64,000 nt of DNA from assembly GCF_000346485.2 (NCBI RefSeq), contig NZ_KQ976354.1, forward strand, positions 2,793,421 to 2,857,420, read 5' to 3'. Below the pieces are notes generated by a model. That model was not told the DNA's origin. It saw nothing but the letters and a program-made list of their open reading frames with translations, and searched no databases. This document shows positions 1-9,139 of this stretch, in pieces; the stretch's first letter is position 1; each line of letters opens with the position of its first letter. The translations under genes and the position numbers were made by a program. This DNA comes from Scytonema hofmannii PCC 7110 (lineage in GTDB: Bacteria > Cyanobacteriota > Cyanobacteriia > Cyanobacteriales > Nostocaceae).

Positions 1-1161
1 TATTTACACCTAACTTGAAAATAGGAAGTGGGGAACTCGGGGCCCCTCTGGGGATAAGGGGCAATGGGGAGTGGGGAGTGGGGGGAAGAGAAATTTTCAG
101 ATCTGCTGGTGTACGCAGTTCATAACGACTACTTATTTCTAAAAGCCTTATTTAGAAATAACTACTTGAGTTATTTCTTGCTGGAGCTAAAAATCTCATG
201 AGAAGACTTTAATCTTCCTACAAATCTTACTTTAGAAAACACCTAGTCATTAATTTAGCCCAATGAATGTATAATATATAACTATAATAACTAGCAGTAA
301 GCCCAACTCACTGAGATCGGTTGGGGCTGACTCTATGTCTTGTTGTGACTATTTCTGAAGCATCACAACGCCTAGACGTATTCAGTTAAGTCGTGTATCA
401 TTGTGTCTAGTCGTTACTCTGTCATTGTATCGCTGAGTGCCCACTCTCCTAGTTCCAATAACAAAGGTTAAATAAACCGCAAAATTTGTATATGCAATTT
501 GTAGAATACGGATTTAAAAATAGACAGGGTTATAATATTCAATACTTTTCTTACTTTTCTGATTTTTCTTACTTTTATGTTTTTTCTTTTAGAGATTATT
601 TATAAAGTCAATCAGATGAAATAATATGGTATTAAGTTTACTAGTTGTAGCAATAAGTAAGTTTTATTTGAAGAATATTCATGGAAGATTTAAGATTTTT
701 TTTCACTTTTTTGCTTCATTAATTTAATAGTAATGATATGTTGATTGTTGAGCCCGTTTAAAAGGATGTTTTACAAGTCCTAGAAGGTGTAATTTTACCG
801 TTCTGACTTAGGTCAACTACAGCAAAAATAGATCTTTCATCTATGTACTGAGATACTTCGCTGTGCTCACTACAAGAGCAAAAGACCCTTTTAAAACATC
901 CTCTAAATACGGTTACGTTCTCTATGATTCTTGGTAATGCACTGTTAATTTTTACACTGTTATAATGAAAATCTGCACTTAGCAGACTTAAATATAGAGT
1001 GTTTTACCATTAGCTAGTAGTTTGTTCTTCAAGTTCTGTTTGAGCTCAATGAATTAGATAGCAACAGTGTTGAAAAACGCTTGGTAGCTGTTGATTCAAT
1101 AGCTTCAATTGCCTCACAACTTAAGCATTTTTTTGTTCTTTCAACTTAAATTGGAGAAGAT
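1..1161. other. Gene-free leader region with repeats
   Basis: No convincing coding sequence is seen. The first 100 bases hold G-rich heptamer-like tandem repeats (GGGAGTG type, about 60-90). The rest is AT-rich, and a small inverted-repeat element lies at 762-903. The last part is the upstream region of the gene starting at 1162. Confidence 0.6.
762..903. mobile_element. MITE-like element, 142 bp
   Basis: The ends are imperfect inverted repeats built on AAGGATGTTTTACAAG (left) and CTTTTAAAACATCCTC (right). Both sides carry the trinucleotide TAA (759-761 and 904-906), which fits a 3-bp target duplication. No ORF lies inside. The same terminal sequence recurs at 9855-10030 and near 22080 and 24230, so this is a family in this genome. 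Three-bp TNA duplications are known for some IS5-family groups; the parent transposase is not in the window, so that link is inference. Confidence 0.6.
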
Positions 1162-1869
1162 ATGGCGTACAAAAACAGCATTTGCGCTGAAAACTCAATC
1201 TCTGAATATCCCATCATCGAAGACAACACCTTAACCGTTGAACCTCCTTCTGGTTTGCAACTGAGCGACTCTAACGAGCGAACTTCGATCCCCGGTACTG
1301 AATCTGATGTGAGTGTGTTTAATCCACCCGCAACTAATTTCTTTGTTAAAGCTCCAGATGGAGAGAATATTGGTTATGTGTCTCTAACAGATGCTCTTGG
1401 TAGTGGATCTGTGAGGTTGACCAAAACTTTGGATGTCGCTTCCAACACTCGTTACACCTTTTCGGTTGATGTAAGTAATCCCACAAACACTAAGGAGCAG
1501 GAGATTGCAGCGCTCTTTGACAAATGGAATGCTGCTTTGCAAACAGGAAATCCCGATGAAGTAGTCAAGCTCTATGCGAAAGATGGTGTGCTCCTGCCAA
1601 CGTTGTCTAATAAGGTACGGGTCACTCATTCACAAATGAGAGACTACTTCAAGCATTTCCTCAAATACGAGCCTAAAGGTTCAATCCTTCAACAAAACAT
1701 CCGCGTCATTAACAACTTTTTTGCTATTAACTCGGGTGTCTACAGCTTTAATTTAATTAAGAATCACAAGCCGGAAAAGGTCGTGGCACGTTACTCGTTC
1801 GTCTATCACCACGATGGCAATGACTGGCTAATTGTTGACCACCATTCTTCTGCTATGCCTGAGATTTGA
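1162..1869 (+). CDS. SnoaL/SgcJ-like (NTF2-fold) domain protein
   Basis: The protein has 235 aa. The C-terminal half (about 112-235) looks like the SgcJ/EcaC or CaMKII-association branch of the NTF2-like fold. It opens with EIAALFDKWNAALQTGNP, followed by the LYAKDGVLLPT segment and a terminal VYHHDGNDWLIVDHHSS strand pair typical of the family. The N-terminal 110 residues are polar, without a signal peptide or recognised domain. The start is supported by GGAG 7-10 bases upstream of the ATG. Family members range from enzymes to binding or oligomerisation domains, so no reaction can be assigned. It stands alone, with gene-free DNA upstream and a kinase pseudogene facing it downstream. Confidence 0.7.
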   Translation: MAYKNSICAENSISEYPIIEDNTLTVEPPSGLQLSDSNERTSIPGTESDVSVFNPPATNFFVKAPDGENIGYVSLTDALGSGSVRLTKTLDVASNTRYTFSVDVSNPTNTKEQEIAALFDKWNAALQTGNPDEVVKLYAKDGVLLPTLSNKVRVTHSQMRDYFKHFLKYEPKGSILQQNIRVINNFFAINSGVYSFNLIKNHKPEKVVARYSFVYHHDGNDWLIVDHHSSAMPEI

Positions 1870-2061
1870 CGAAGTCTCGTTAAGCGATCGTCAAATCTCA
1901 AAGTAACTTCCAGGTAATCTGACTTCACCCGCAACGTATTCAAGTCAGCGACCCTCTCACGAGAGCCGCTGCTCCAAAACCATACTATTTCAAGGTTGGT
2001 TTTGAAGGTGGCTTAAGCTTGACGCTGTTACAGTCAGATTTTGCAACCTTACTGCTCACAG

Positions 2062-3360
2062 TTATCGAAAATACCTTCGGTTATAACGATCTTGATATTT
2101 GTTGATGTACTCTGCATTCCACCTTTCTAAATCCGATAATAATTCATTAGGAAATTGATCTGGTCCATATTTTGGGCGATACCAGGGCTGTCCATCAAAG
2201 TACTTTTGTAAATCAGCTGTCTTAAAACGGCGACCGTGACGGGCAAAAATTGCATTTCTCATAATATCTAGATCGAAACCATCTTTACCATCCAAGTCTG
2301 CATCTGTCACTTCTCTTTGAGAAAGCCAGGAATAATCGTTTCTCGTTGGGATCGCATCTCGAAATGCTGACGAAGATGATGTAGAAATTTCTTGAAAAAA
2401 TAGCCGTTCAGGTGATGCATTTGGATCTTTACTGGCAAACGCACAATAAGCATTGGAATTATTTTTTCCGTAAGCTCTTAACAAGTCAATGCAATTGTTG
2501 CGATCGCTAAATCTAGCTACATAAACTTCAAATAACTCCTTACCTGACAAATTGGGATACTCTGGAATCCGAAACATTCCCGCTTGAGGATAACCAACTG
2601 CTTGTAGAGCTTTAACTTGCATAAGAGCAGTCTGTGAATTTGGATAGGCAGAATCGGCAAGAAAATAAAAAGCATTAGGAAAATTAACTTTATTTACATT
2701 TTGTTGTGTAGGTATTTGTCTATTTTTCGGTGCAGGAGCGATCTCTTTAGATGAGTCGGAACTCGGATTTTCTGTAACTTGAGATTTAGGTGAGAGAGAA
2801 ATATGTGAAGGTGCTTCAGAAGGCATTCCCGATGAAGCTCTTTGCTGTTCTACAGATTGAGGATTTCTTGTTAACACAAGACCAATAATGACAGAGGCTC
2901 CTATCAAACCAGCAGCCGCAATGATTCCAAAAGCAAGTATTCCTCTTTGCCCTCTATTTTGAAGAAAAGTTTGACGCCCAGACGCTCCTGGGTTGAACGG
3001 AAGAGTTTCTTGAGGTTTTGTTGGCAACGGAGAAGTGAAAGATGGTGGTTGTGTCATAGGAGCAGTAGGAGGAATCAATAAACTGCCAGTCTGCAAAGCT
3101 TGCAGCATTTCCCTTGCACTGGAAAATCGATCTCGTGGATGGTATGCGATCGCCCGATTGAGTACTGCTGCTATTGTTGCGCTAACATTCATAGCATGAG
3201 AGTGCCAAACAATTTCTCCAGTACTTGGATGTGTTTCTAACTCTTGTGGTGATTTCCCTGTTAAGAGATAGATAGCAGTCAGCCCCAAGCTATAAAGATC
3301 GCTTGCATAAACGGGTCTACCCATTGCTTGTTCGCTGGGCATATATCCTGGTGTACCACA
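2062..3360 (-). pseudogene. Truncated Ser/Thr kinase with YARHG domain
   Basis: Only the end of the kinase activation segment (CGTPGYMPSEQ) and the C-lobe remain. The glycine loop, catalytic Lys, HRD and DFG motifs are missing, so it cannot phosphorylate. After the C-lobe come a Pro-rich linker, one membrane segment (about 24 hydrophobic residues near 2880-2950), a Ser/Pro-rich stretch, an extracellular region and a C-terminal YARHG-type domain (IMRNAIFARHGRRF, then YFDGQPWY). Intact cyanobacterial relatives carry a full N-terminal kinase. The ORF opens in a TGACCAG heptamer array at 3360-3392, so its first dozen residues are translated repeat. The break lies exactly at that repeat and the 5' half is not elsewhere in the window. 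Confidence 0.75.
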
Positions 3361-3392
3361 GTGACCAGTGACCAGTGACCAGTGACCAGTCA
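3360..3392. repeat. TGACCAG heptamer tandem repeat
   Basis: About four and a half copies of the heptamer GTGACCA abut the truncated kinase. This is the short tandemly repeated repetitive (STRR) type known from heterocystous cyanobacteria. The same heptamer recurs near 10551-10604, 34388, 51491, 57583 and 61219. A second array, of CCAAAAT units, follows at 3449-3479. Confidence 0.85.
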
Positions 3393-3481
3393 CTTACCTT
3401 GCTCTATACTATCTATAACCTTCTGTTTTTAATTGATATACCCCAATCCAAAATCCAAAATCCAAAATCCAAAATCCCCGT

Positions 3482-3934
3482 ATGACCCATTTCTTTGAAT
3501 TTGAAGCTGATTTTGTTGAGTCACTGCGCTGTATTCCCATGCAGGTGCGCTTGAAGTTGGACACTTGTGGCATCAAACTGAAGCTCAATCAGTGGAATCA
3601 ATTCAGTGAAAAAGAACGTCTTGCCCTTGTAGAACGACCCTGCAATACAGAAGAAACTATTCAAGAGTACCGAGAATTTTTACGCCAATTAGTGCAACAG
3701 CATACTGGCGAGTCAGCTACGGATTTACCAGTTGAGGAAGCCCCCCTCTGGCTGGATGAACAAAATATACCTAACAGTGTCACGAGCAAAGCACAGGAGT
3801 TTGGTATCGAAATGACTCCAAATCAATGGTCAAACTTACTTCCCGTACAGCGATTTGCACTTATTAAACTCAGTCGTTCCAGTCACGAAAATAAAAATTT
3901 CTTACCTGCTCTTAAGGAATTTCACGTAGTCTGA
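3482..3934 (+). CDS. Nitrate reductase-associated protein (NarM-like)
   Basis: This 150-aa protein matches the cyanobacterial nitrate reductase-associated family (NarM in Synechococcus), needed for activity of the ferredoxin-dependent molybdenum nitrate reductase. Visible features are the N-terminal FFEFEADFVESLRCIPM segment and a repeated pattern: KLNQWNQFSEKERLALVERP near 35-54 is mirrored by MTPNQWSNLLPVQRFALIKL near 111-130, showing an internal duplication. Length fits the family. It is cytoplasmic, with no signal or membrane segment. The next gene encodes a Mop/TOBE protein, which supports a molybdenum-related role. The nitrate reductase gene itself is not in the window. The ATG follows the CCAAAAT repeats directly and no strong ribosome site is visible. 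Confidence 0.75.
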   Translation: MTHFFEFEADFVESLRCIPMQVRLKLDTCGIKLKLNQWNQFSEKERLALVERPCNTEETIQEYREFLRQLVQQHTGESATDLPVEEAPLWLDEQNIPNSVTSKAQEFGIEMTPNQWSNLLPVQRFALIKLSRSSHENKNFLPALKEFHVV

Positions 3935-4023
3935 AATTCTTAAAAAAATATAAAAACTTCAAGATGAAAGACAGAATCTGTTAGGATGATCGAGTTAAAT
4001 TGATACAGGGAACATCACTGAAA

Positions 4024-4233
4024 ATGCAAGTCAGCGCGCGCAACTCACTTAAAGCAACAGTAAAAAAAGTTATAGATGGAGCAGTTAATACCGAGGTTAC
4101 CTTGGAAATCGCTCCTGGTGTTGAGGTAATTTCAATTATCACTAAATCTTCAGCCGAGAAGCTTCAACTTACAGAAGGAAAACAGGCATACGCCATCATT
4201 AAATCATCAGATGTCATGGTTGCTATTGATTAA
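4024..4233 (+). CDS. Molbindin-type (Mop/TOBE) protein
   Basis: A 69-aa protein consisting of a single TOBE/Mop domain: MQVSARNSLKATVKKVIDGA, then the EVTLEIAPGVEVISIITKSSAEKL core and an AYAIIKSSDVMVAID end. Single-domain Mop proteins bind molybdate or tungstate as oligomers and act as cytoplasmic stores or chaperones. An in-frame TTG lies at 4000, but the ATG at 4024 fits the domain start and has GGGA upstream. It follows the NarM-like gene on the same strand with a 90-bp gap, so the two may be co-expressed to supply the nitrate reductase cofactor (inference). Confidence 0.8.
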   Translation: MQVSARNSLKATVKKVIDGAVNTEVTLEIAPGVEVISIITKSSAEKLQLTEGKQAYAIIKSSDVMVAID

Positions 4234-4327
4234 GAGTTTTAGCTAGCTCGATAATTTATCGTTGCTAAATACAGGACTTCCAAAGAAGGCATTCCCAGAC
4301 GGAGCCTGGGAACGAGGTGAGAGGTAT

Positions 4328-4370
4328 GATCCCCGAATGACCAGATGTATTCTTACAGAGGTCGGGGATC
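4328..4370. terminator. Inverted repeat between convergent genes
   Basis: GATCCCCGA and TCGGGGATC form perfect 9-bp arms around a 25-base loop, between the Mop gene (+) and the NUDIX gene (-). No T-run follows, so termination is only plausible. The same arm family occurs at 58628-58658, marking it as a dispersed repeat. Confidence 0.45.
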
Positions 4371-4380
4371 TAACTTTGAT

Positions 4381-4932
4381 TTACTGATTTAAGAAAGGAC
4401 GAGCAAGAAAAAAGCTAGTAATTGATTTAGCGTCTACCTGTTCACCTTCTTTGATCGCTTTCTCCAACTCTTCAGGAGTAAAGAAAACTGTTTCCATATC
4501 CTCGTCTTCGTCTTGTGGTGGTGGTTCGTCTAGTTTTTCCAAATCTTGTGCGAGGAAAGCATAAATAATTTCGCTAGAATAACCAGGGGCTAGGAAAAAC
4601 TCACCTAATTTTTGCCACTTGTGAGCGCGAAAACCTGTTTCTTCCTGGATTTCACGCTGAACGGTCTCTAGGGGATCTTCTCCATATTCCACAGTTCCTG
4701 CAGGAAACTCAAATATTCTTCCTTGTGCTGCAAAACGATACTGACGCACAAGTAAAAGTTTACCTTCTGGAGTCACAGGTATCACTAAAGCACCACCTGG
4801 GTGACGGATGCACTCCCATTCTCCTTCAGATTTGTTGGGTAAACGCAAGCGATTGACTTCAAAATCAAACTTGCGTCCCTTATAGAACAAGCGCTGCTTT
4901 AGCAGTTGGGGTAATTCTCTACCTAATGGCAT
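4381..4932 (-). CDS. NUDIX hydrolase, ADP-ribose pyrophosphatase type
   Basis: A 183-aa cytoplasmic enzyme with a complete NUDIX box at about 79-101 (GTVEYGEDPLETVQ, then REIQEETGF), which places the metal-binding REXXEE glutamates. The upstream VRQYRFAAQGRIFEFPAGT segment and the following KLGEFFLAPGYSSEIIYAF segment are typical of ADP-ribose/nucleoside-diphosphate-sugar pyrophosphatases. These cleave the pyrophosphate of ADP-ribose to AMP and ribose-5-phosphate. Length is normal. It lies 84 bp downstream of folK on the same strand and may share its transcript. The exact substrate cannot be read from sequence. Confidence 0.85.
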   Translation of the reverse strand: MPLGRELPQLLKQRLFYKGRKFDFEVNRLRLPNKSEGEWECIRHPGGALVIPVTPEGKLLLVRQYRFAAQGRIFEFPAGTVEYGEDPLETVQREIQEETGFRAHKWQKLGEFFLAPGYSSEIIYAFLAQDLEKLDEPPPQDEDEDMETVFFTPEELEKAIKEGEQVDAKSITSFFLARPFLNQ

Positions 4933-5016
4933 ACTTTGTTTTATGGTTAAAAAGCATACAGATTAGTACTTTCGGTGGATGTGAAAATAGCGTTTTCTGC
5001 CCTTGTTGTTGTAAAA

Positions 5017-5502
5017 TTAATTGCCCACCAAGAGTTCTACTTCTGTACAGTCTACATCTTTAACCAGCTCTTTAATCCTCCGTCCGGAAATTGGCTCTAC
5101 CCAATCTGAAGCGATTTCGGCTAGAGGAACTAACACAAATGCTCGTTGCTGCATTCGAGGATGGGGTACTTGGAGGTTTGGAGTTTGTAAGATTAAGCGA
5201 TCGTATAACAACAAATCCAAATCTAACGTGCGGGGTCCGCATCGTTCCCGTCGCACTCGTCCAAATTGATTTTCAACTTTTAGTAAAGTTTCAAGCAGTT
5301 GTTCTGGTATCATGTCTACTTGCAGGATAGCAGAGCCGTTGATGTAATCTGGTTGTGGCGGTCCTACAGCTTTGGTTCTGTACCAACTGGATTTTGCCTG
5401 TAAGACAATACCCGGCGTCTGGGCTAGGATTTCTATGGCGGCTTCTAAAATTGCCAGAGAATCACCAATGTTACTACCCAAGGCGATCGCACTACTTTTC
5501 AT
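5017..5502 (-). CDS. folK: 6-hydroxymethyl-dihydropterin pyrophosphokinase
   Basis: FolK transfers pyrophosphate from ATP to 6-hydroxymethyl-7,8-dihydropterin in folate synthesis. Family marks are the N-terminal ALGSNIGDS, the FGRVRRERCGPRTLDLDLLLYD block holding the metal-binding aspartates, and VPHPRMQQRAFVLVPLAEI. The start is placed at the internal Met (MKSSAIALGSN) because FolK begins directly with this strand; the open frame runs five codons further up to 5517. That gives 161 aa, a normal length. The NUDIX gene follows on the same strand. Confidence 0.93.
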   Translation of the reverse strand: MKSSAIALGSNIGDSLAILEAAIEILAQTPGIVLQAKSSWYRTKAVGPPQPDYINGSAILQVDMIPEQLLETLLKVENQFGRVRRERCGPRTLDLDLLLYDRLILQTPNLQVPHPRMQQRAFVLVPLAEIASDWVEPISGRRIKELVKDVDCTEVELLVGN

Positions 5503-5672
5503 GAACCCACTTGCCAATTGAAAAATAATAAGTAAAAATTATCGATAAAGTTTGTTTTATAGAGATACAGTTTATTCTTTTGTGGATGTTATACTAACAC
5601 GGTTGTGGCTCAAAAATTAGACAAAGTTTTTCATGGCGATCGCATTGCAACTGCTTGAAGAGAGGGATTAAC

Positions 5673-8153
5673 GTGGTAAAGTTTACCTCCTGGTTCAAAG
5701 ACCGACAAATAAAGTCGAGTGAATCTGATGGGGAGAAACCTGAACCGCAGCCAAATTCCCAGGACGAAAACACGGGTTCAACTCAGATAAAAACATCACC
5801 AAGCCCCTTGGAAAATCTGAGTAAATTACTGAAGGGGATGATTGCCAAATTACCCGGAGGTCATAAACCAATTTTTCGTCGATACTGGTTTTGGGCGGGC
5901 TTAGGTCTAAGCGGTGGAATTATTGCTGTTAGTTATGGTGTGTCGGCAATAGACCGTTCTCTACCTGACAAAGCCGAATTAAACGCGGTTGTCAGAGAAC
6001 AGACACTCACTATTAAAGCTGCTAACGGCACAATTTTACAACAGCAAGGAGAAGCAACCAGAGAACAGTTAAAGCTAGAAGAAATACCAGATAAGCTGCA
6101 AAAAGCTTTTATTGCTTCAGAAGATAGACGGTTTACCCAACATAATGGTGTCGATGCTCAGGGAATCGCAAGAGCCATATTAAATAACCTGCGATCGCAA
6201 AACGTGGTAGAAGGTGGTAGCACTATCACGCAGCAACTTGCCAGAATTCTCTTCCTCAAACAAGAGCGTACAGTTTGGCGCAAACTGAAAGAAGCGCGTC
6301 TCGCTCAAAAAATGGAAGAAGAATTGAAAAAAGACGCAATTTTAGAGCGATACCTGAATTTGGTTTATTTGGGTTCTGGAGCATACGGTGTAGCAGATGC
6401 AGCCTGGGTGTATTATAGTAAACCAGTCAGTAAACTGACCTTAGGGGAGATGGCAACAATCGCAGCATTGCCTCCCGCCCCAAATAATTTTTCGCCCAAA
6501 GTCAATCGTACTGCAGCACAACAACGGCGGAATATAGTGTTGCAACGGATGCAAGAAGAAGGATTTATTACAGCCGCAGAACTTCAAGCAGCCACCGCAG
6601 AACCAATCAACTTAAAAGCAAACTCCCCCAGGCGATGGCAAGTAGAATCTCCCTACTTTATCAGCTATGTACAAAAAGAGATACCCAAATACGTTTCCCC
6701 TGAAGTTTTGAAAGCCGGTGGCTTAACAGTAGAAACTAGCTTAGACCTAAAATGGCAAGAGGCGGCGGAAAAAGCTGTAGCTAAAACCTTAAGAAATCAA
6801 GGGCGTTGGGAAAACTTTAAACAAGCCGCTTTAGTTGCGATTAACCCCCGCAATGGTCAAATTAAAGCCATGGTTGGGGGAAAAGACTTTAATAAAAACC
6901 AGTTTAACCGAGTCACTCAAGCACAGCGTCAGCCCGGTTCCACATTCAAAGGGTTTGTCTATGCTAGTGCGATCGCTGCAGGCTTTAATCCCACCGATGG
7001 TTACTTAGATTCACCTTTAATAGTAGATGGTTACGAACCAAAAAACTTCGATGAGGGTTATCGAGGTTGGATGAGCATGAAAGATGCTCTCACCAAATCA
7101 GTTAATATTGTTGCGGTGAGAGTCATGATGAAAGTCGGATTTGAACCAACCATCCGAATAGCCCATAAAATGGGGATAAAATCGGAACTCAAGCCAATGT
7201 ATTCCTTGGCACTTGGGTCTTCAGAAGTGAATCTCTTGGAATTGACGAGTGCCTATGGGACTTTTGCTACCAAAGGTTTACACGTAGAACCCCATGGTAT
7301 TACTCGAATTCTTGACCGTAAAGGAAAGGTAATTTGGTCTCCAAACTTTAAAGCAGAACGTGCTTTGGATGCTGACAGTGCAGCTATTATGACATGGATG
7401 CTGCGTAATGTTGTGGATTACGGTACTGGTCGAGCCGCCCAAATAGGTAGACCTGTTGCAGGAAAGACCGGCACTACAGATGAAGCCCGCGATTTGTGGT
7501 TTATTGGTTATATTCCCCAAGTTGTGACCGGTGTTTGGTTGGGTAATGACGATAACAAACCAACCTGGGGTAGTAGTGGAAGCGCTGCTTACACCTGGCA
7601 TGAATTTATGGAACAGGTGGTAAATAAAATACCTGTTGAGAAGTTTCCCGAAATACCCAAGCTAGCAGGTCGAAAAGGCACTATTAAGGCACAGGCTATT
7701 AAGTCCAGACGAATCGTGAATCGTTCCGCAGCTTACTACAATAACAATGATGAGGATAATTCTCGCAAGTCTTACAGGCGCGATCGAGAAGTTGACTCAG
7801 ATGATAGCGGACAAGAGCGAACCTCTAGAAGACGCAGATATAGGAGACGTTATTATCAAGAGGAGCAGCAACCACAAGAGTACAACTCAAGACGCAGTAG
7901 GCGTTATAACCAGCAAGACGAGGAAACAAGCACATCCAGAAGGCGTTATCGCCGACGCTACCGTATAGAACAATCAGAATCTGGCGAGTCAGGTTCACAA
8001 CGGCGATACAGGGGAGGCGATTCTGATTCATCTCCAAGAATTCGCCGACGGTACGCCCCCGGTGGTAATTCTTCAGAGTCTGCATCTCCAAAACGTTCTT
8101 GGAGAGAACGACTTAGACCCACAACACCTCCTGCTTCGGAGACAGTACCTTAG
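5673..8153 (+). CDS. Class A penicillin-binding protein (PBP1A type)
   Basis: Bifunctional peptidoglycan glycosyltransferase-transpeptidase, 826 aa from a GTG that has AGAGGGA five bases upstream; the frame also opens with a TTG at 5655. In order: a cytoplasmic polar tail, one membrane anchor (about 72-93), a GT51 domain with EDRRFTQHNGVD near 150 (catalytic Glu) and GGSTITQQLAR near 182, and a transpeptidase domain with STFK (nucleophile Ser about 423), KSVN (about 475) and KTGTT (about 598). The last 140 residues are extremely rich in Arg, Tyr, Ser and Asp/Glu (runs such as RRRRYRRRYY). This periplasmic tail is not part of the enzyme and may bind the wall or DNA-like polyanions (inference). 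It stands alone. Confidence 0.92.
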   Translation: MVKFTSWFKDRQIKSSESDGEKPEPQPNSQDENTGSTQIKTSPSPLENLSKLLKGMIAKLPGGHKPIFRRYWFWAGLGLSGGIIAVSYGVSAIDRSLPDKAELNAVVREQTLTIKAANGTILQQQGEATREQLKLEEIPDKLQKAFIASEDRRFTQHNGVDAQGIARAILNNLRSQNVVEGGSTITQQLARILFLKQERTVWRKLKEARLAQKMEEELKKDAILERYLNLVYLGSGAYGVADAAWVYYSKPVSKLTLGEMATIAALPPAPNNFSPKVNRTAAQQRRNIVLQRMQEEGFITAAELQAATAEPINLKANSPRRWQVESPYFISYVQKEIPKYVSPEVLKAGGLTVETSLDLKWQEAAEKAVAKTLRNQGRWENFKQAALVAINPRNGQIKAMVGGKDFNKNQFNRVTQAQRQPGSTFKGFVYASAIAAGFNPTDGYLDSPLIVDGYEPKNFDEGYRGWMSMKDALTKSVNIVAVRVMMKVGFEPTIRIAHKMGIKSELKPMYSLALGSSEVNLLELTSAYGTFATKGLHVEPHGITRILDRKGKVIWSPNFKAERALDADSAAIMTWMLRNVVDYGTGRAAQIGRPVAGKTGTTDEARDLWFIGYIPQVVTGVWLGNDDNKPTWGSSGSAAYTWHEFMEQVVNKIPVEKFPEIPKLAGRKGTIKAQAIKSRRIVNRSAAYYNNNDEDNSRKSYRRDREVDSDDSGQERTSRRRRYRRRYYQEEQQPQEYNSRRSRRYNQQDEETSTSRRRYRRRYRIEQSESGESGSQRRYRGGDSDSSPRIRRRYAPGGNSSESASPKRSWRERLRPTTPPASETVP

Positions 8154-8160
8154 GGGACAA

Positions 8161-8176
8161 GGGAGAATTTTCTCCC
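8161..8176. terminator. Palindrome after PBP gene
   Basis: GGGAGAATTTTCTCCC is a perfect 16-bp palindrome eight bases after the PBP stop and ahead of the convergent FkbM gene. It could form a short stem but has no T-run, so terminator function is a guess. Confidence 0.35.
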
Positions 8177-8274
8177 TACCTCCCGGCTTCTGGTGTTTGA
8201 ACTTGAACGAGCGCGTAGTGAATTACCACACTGGCATTGATTTCAACCTATGATTGGAATTCTCAATTTGAGCA

Positions 8275-9003
8275 TTAAGCTTTTATTAAAGCATCTAGAA
8301 AGTAACCATTCATGATAACATAGCCTATCATATTGTAGTTATGTACTTTCAGGTACTCATAGATTTCACTGGAACCAGGATTCACGATATTAAATTTGTG
8401 CATCTCAATCACAATGAGTTTAGGTCTGTAGATATTAAGATTCAGCGAAGATAATACTTCATAATCATGCCCCTCTACATCAATAGAAAGTAAATCAAAG
8501 TTACCTGGAGCCATATGCTCTTCTAAAATATCCTGTAGAGTAGAAGTAGTGACATTTCTTTTGTTGATAATTTTTCTATGGTTACTCCATTCATCTATAT
8601 GCTCCATCGATAGTGAGGAGACAGCAGGATCGTCGAACTCGGTAAAAACAACTTCCTGTTTTTTATTGGATATAACAGCACAAAGACTGATATCTCTTGG
8701 TCTCCAGTTTTGATATTCCTGAATTAGCTTTTCATTTGCATCTATATTAATTCCTTTCCAGCCTTTTTTATAGAATGCAAATGTGTTAGATAATATTTGA
8801 GGATGATGACATCCTACATCCACATAATAACCTTCTGAAACTCTTCCTATTATTGCATCTATTATTCGATCCTCTCCTGTCTGAGAATAGCTAAATGTGG
8901 CACAAGGATCGAGCCATTTACGAACAGCATCAACAGATAGCAACCGAGTAGCTTTTAGGATTCTGAATTGTTGAAAGTATGTTTTAATCCTGTTGAAAAC
9001 CAT
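8275..9003 (-). CDS. FkbM family methyltransferase
   Basis: A 242-aa SAM-dependent methyltransferase of the FkbM type. The glycine-motif region is GYYVDVGCHHPQILSN (about 59-72); the acidic residue of motif II is in GINIDANEKL (about 85-94); and the family-typical LLSIDVEGHDYEVL lies at about 171-184. The family O-methylates sugars of exopolysaccharides or secondary metabolites; the acceptor cannot be predicted. No glycan genes adjoin it, so it is an isolated copy. It is cytoplasmic, with no signal peptide. It converges on the PBP gene and has a moderately AT-rich composition. Confidence 0.85.
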   Translation of the reverse strand: MVFNRIKTYFQQFRILKATRLLSVDAVRKWLDPCATFSYSQTGEDRIIDAIIGRVSEGYYVDVGCHHPQILSNTFAFYKKGWKGINIDANEKLIQEYQNWRPRDISLCAVISNKKQEVVFTEFDDPAVSSLSMEHIDEWSNHRKIINKRNVTTSTLQDILEEHMAPGNFDLLSIDVEGHDYEVLSSLNLNIYRPKLIVIEMHKFNIVNPGSSEIYEYLKVHNYNMIGYVIMNGYFLDALIKA

Positions 9004-9139
9004 ATGTAGCCTCCCTATTTGATTTTTGAAAAGCCAAGCTTACTCAAATACCAGACAAGCTTTTGGTTCTTAGTATACTAGCAAAATTCAAGTCGAGAGG
9101 GAATTACTCCCGAACCGCCAGAAGATTACCTATAGCCCC

